Assembly (NCBI RefSeq): GCF_002081825.1
Contig: NZ_MUKU01000029.1
Location: 1-61,854 of the forward strand
Length of the DNA: 61,854 nt
Direction of reading: 5' to 3'
Source: Chromobacterium haemolyticum
GTDB lineage: Bacteria; Pseudomonadota; Gammaproteobacteria; Burkholderiales; Chromobacteriaceae
This document shows positions 59,817 through 61,854 of the stretch, one piece after another; positions within the stretch are counted from its first letter, which is position 1, and every line of letters begins with the position of its first letter. The translations under genes were made by a program, and so were the position numbers. Below the pieces are notes generated by a model that saw only the letters and a list, made by a program, of their open reading frames with translations, had not been told where the DNA came from and did no database searches.

Positions 59817-60683
59817 TCAGCCGGCAGCCGCCGGTTTTTTGCGCGGACTGCGCTTCTTGCGCACAGGCGTCTCCGGCGGCGGATCCGCCGCGGGCGGCGT
59901 TGCCGAAGGCGCCGCGGGGATGGATTCGCTGTCCTGCTTGAGCCGGATTTCGCAATGCAGTTTGGAGCCGTTTCGGCTTTCCTGCACCGTCAGAAAATCC
60001 AGCTTTTTCACCATCTGCGACAACCGGGAATGGCCGTAGACCCTCGGGTCGAACGAGGGATCGTTCTTGGCCAGATAGGTGCCCACCACCGACAGCTCCG
60101 CCCAGCCGCTGTCGCGCGACACCGCCTCGATCGCATTGGTGAACATGTCCTGCAGTGGGTGGCGCTCCTTCTCCGGCTGCGGTTTGGCGCGGCTGCGCGC
60201 GCTGCGCGTCTTGGGCTTGTCGGCCACGTTCTTGGCCGCCGCCGGCTCCGGCCGCAGAATCTCGGTGAACACGAATTTATCGCAGGCGGCGATAAAGGGC
60301 CGCGGCGTCTTGGACTGCTCGCCCAGGCCGATCACCATCAGCCCGGATTCGCGCAACCGGGTCGCCAGGCGGGTGAAATCGCTGTCCGAGGACACCAGGC
60401 AGAAACCGTCGAAATTACCGGTGTAGAGCAGGTCCATCGCGTCGATGATCAGTGCGGAGTCGGTGGAGTTCTTGCCCTTGGTGTAGGCGAACTGCTGAAT
60501 CGGCGAAATCGCGTACTGGTGCAAGACTTCTTTCCAGCCCTTCAATTGGCTGGTGGTCCAGTCGCCGTAGGCGCGCTTGACCACGGCGGTGCCGTACTTG
60601 GCCACCTCGGCCAGCAACTCGGCGATCAGTGCCGACTGCGCGTTGTCCGCGTCGATCAATACCGTCAGTTTGCGGTTTTCCAT
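59817..60683 (-). CDS. NYN-domain nuclease-like protein with OST-HTH/LOTUS domain
   Basis: A 288-residue protein. Residues 1-150 are a NYN (PIN-like) domain with the acidic residues in VLIDADNAQ, NSTDSALIIDAMDLLY and LVSSDSDFTRLATRLRESGLMVIGLGE. After a basic linker comes an OST-HTH/LOTUS-like domain (DSGWAELSVVGTYLAKNDPSFDPRVYGHSRLSQMVKKLDFLTVQ). A Lys/Pro-rich tail ends the protein. Such proteins are predicted RNases or RNA-binding factors; their targets in bacteria are mostly unknown. Confidence 0.88.
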   Translation of the reverse strand: MENRKLTVLIDADNAQSALIAELLAEVAKYGTAVVKRAYGDWTTSQLKGWKEVLHQYAISPIQQFAYTKGKNSTDSALIIDAMDLLYTGNFDGFCLVSSDSDFTRLATRLRESGLMVIGLGEQSKTPRPFIAACDKFVFTEILRPEPAAAKNVADKPKTRSARSRAKPQPEKERHPLQDMFTNAIEAVSRDSGWAELSVVGTYLAKNDPSFDPRVYGHSRLSQMVKKLDFLTVQESRNGSKLHCEIRLKQDSESIPAAPSATPPAADPPPETPVRKKRSPRKKPAAAG

Positions 60684-60771
60684 GCTTGGTTTCCGTAAGG
60701 CAATCGAGCCATGCTAAAACCGGCCGCCGCGGCTGTCAAAACCGGCGGCCGGACGCGGCGATGCGCAGGTT

Positions 60772-61574
60772 CTACGGCGGCGCGGCACGCAGCGTTTGCT
60801 CCACGATGGCGGCAATCCGCCCCTCGCGCTTCATCTGCCCCAAGACGGCGTTCAGTTGCTGGATAAAATCGTCCAGATAGGGAAAACGCTGCTGGCCGCG
60901 CTTGGCGAAGCCGACGTAGGCCTGCTCGCCGTTCAGGCTGGCCGCCACCGCCAGTCCGCCGCGTTGCTCCGCGCTGATCGCTCCGCGCCGCTGCAGCCGC
61001 TCCAGCACATAGAGAATGGACAGCTTGTCGTTCAAATAACAATCGATGCGGCCATTGATCAGCTTCAGCAGATTGCCCTGAGTGTCCGGCGCTTCGTCCA
61101 ACTGAATCTCGCCACGCTGCACCGCCAGCCAGAACGCCTTGCCGCCGGGGCGGAAACCCGCGTTGTTGCCGAAGCGCAGGCCCAAGAAATCCGCCGGCCA
61201 ATGCGGCCGCGGCGCGCGCATGATGTCCGCCCGGCAATACACCGCCAACTGCTCCTGCCAGAACGGCGCCGAATACCCCATGTAGTCGCGCTCCGGGCGG
61301 TAATACGGCGGCGACAGCGCCGGCGCGCGGCCGGCTTCCAGCTCGGACAGGCCGCGCTTCCACGGCACAGGCCGCAGGTCGATGCGATAGTCGCGCAAGC
61401 GCTGCGACGCCTCGCGCAACACTTCGTTGTAAACGCCCTCTGCCCGTCCGTCCTTCTCATAGGAATACGGCGGATACCGTTGTCGACCAGAATCACCACC
61501 TGGCGCGGCGGCGCGGCCTCGACGCCCTGCGCCATCCCGGCCAACAGCAACAGCAATAAACCCGATCTGATCAT
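60772..61574 (-). pseudogene. Frameshifted family 3 extracellular solute-binding protein
   Basis: The signal peptide (MIRSGLLLLLLAGMAQGVEA) and first strand (PPRQVVILVDNG) are in one frame. The rest of the domain (YPPYSYEKDGRAEGVYNEVLREA to RIAAIVEQTLRAAPP) is in another. The join, near 61475-61482, is where a single base seems to be missing (aacggtatccgcc, where a tat codon should follow in frame). Otherwise the domain is complete and well conserved. It is a recent pseudogene or a sequencing error. In bacteria of this group such proteins often serve in polar amino-acid uptake or signalling. Confidence 0.85.
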
Positions 61575-61661
61575 TTGAATGACATACGCCGTGTCGATAA
61601 ACACGTTATAGCCGCTGCGTCGGCCGCTGCGCGCGGCAAACAAAAAGCCGCCCAGCGGGCT

Positions 61662-61694
61662 AATGCCAGTCAGTTAACGCTGACTGGCATTTTT
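61662..61694. terminator. Hairpin overlapping the IS4-like transposase stop
   Basis: A perfect 12-bp stem aatgccagtcag/ctgactggcatt with a 6-base loop and TTTT on the plus strand. It overlaps the 3' end of the transposase and may be part of the IS end. Confidence 0.6.
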
Positions 61695-61854
61695 CGTTGG
61701 ATATTTGTGTGCCCTGTTCTTCACGACTCGCGGGCAATGTCGGCCTGGTCTGCGTGGTGGCAGCACAAACAGCCTCGACTGCTCCAGTAAGCGCGCCAAT
61801 TGGGCGGGTAACGTACCTGCTGATGCCAGACTGGCAAAGCACAACACATTCAAT
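61674..61854 (-). CDS. IS4-family transposase, C-terminal fragment (cut by window edge)
   Basis: The last 59 codons of a transposase. The segment LARLLEQSRLFVLPPRRPGRHCPRVVKNRAHKYPTKNASQR is characteristic of the IS4-family C-terminus (PPRR...PRVVK...PTKNASQ). The rest lies outside the window. Confidence 0.85.
   Translation of the reverse strand, partial: LNVLCFASLASAGTLPAQLARLLEQSRLFVLPPRRPGRHCPRVVKNRAHKYPTKNASQR

Noticed and set aside
1-61854. CRISPR array, tRNA or rRNA genes
   Set aside because: No regularly spaced direct repeats and no cloverleaf or rRNA segments were noticed on either strand.

Overview
This looks like a GC-rich betaproteobacterial chromosome, most like Chromobacterium or a close relative. 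The evidence is the mix of pilT/pilU, yggS-proC-yggT, dksA, aroG, tyrB, benE and a ClC channel, the protein sequences, and a DUF1484-like small protein. This is a judgement from sequence only. Four 13-14/14 matches to the ParB-binding site parS spread over about 39 kb suggest an origin-proximal location.

Layout. 1-160: the end of an IS5-like element. 158-20361: ordinary chromosomal genes. These are the type IV pilus retraction ATPases, PLP homeostasis and proline synthesis, cytochrome c, a DksA with only one of four zinc cysteines, DAHP synthase, a MocR regulator divergent from a benzoate transporter, an M24 peptidase, an LhgO-like oxidase, a GlpR-like repressor, an SDR/LysR pair, an aromatic aminotransferase, a C69 dipeptidase, a GNAT and an AlaX-like editing protein. 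20510-41801: a contractile phage tail cluster. 42006-61574: chromosomal genes again (phosphoheptose isomerase, esterase, two HD-GYP proteins, two GDSL lipases, RlmI- and RsmE-like methyltransferases, a chemoreceptor, pyrBI with a leader/attenuator, a ClC channel, an NYN-LOTUS protein, and a frameshifted solute-binding protein). 61674-61854: the end of an IS4-like transposase.

The central system is best read as an R-type tailocin (phage-tail bacteriocin) derived from a Mu-like phage. It encodes sheath, tube, tape measure, baseplate hub, spike, wedge, fibres and fibre chaperones. It also has a full lysis cassette (M15 endolysin, holin-like protein, Rz with embedded Rz1) and a two-protein control circuit: a LexA/CI-type S24 repressor and a Mor-family activator. 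I find no capsid, portal, terminase, head protease, transposase or integrase. The Mu head block is missing exactly between the lysis genes and the gpK-like gene, and a tail-collar fibre-tip gene sits there instead. Four further fibre genes share an anchor of about 90 residues and differ distally. One ends the main operon. The other three are stand-alone cassettes, each with a shared repeat starting 88-91 bases upstream of the start codon and its own terminator. The likely logic, by analogy with PrtR/PrtN of R-pyocins, is: DNA damage, then repressor self-cleavage, then Mor-like activator, then tail plus lysis expression.

The second notable system is a family of ~143-bp non-autonomous elements (plus a 365-bp relative) whose ends match the IS at the left edge. 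They insert with 3-bp TNA duplications, and at least five element ends abut a gene's stop codon, so that TAA/TGA serves both as target and as preserved stop.
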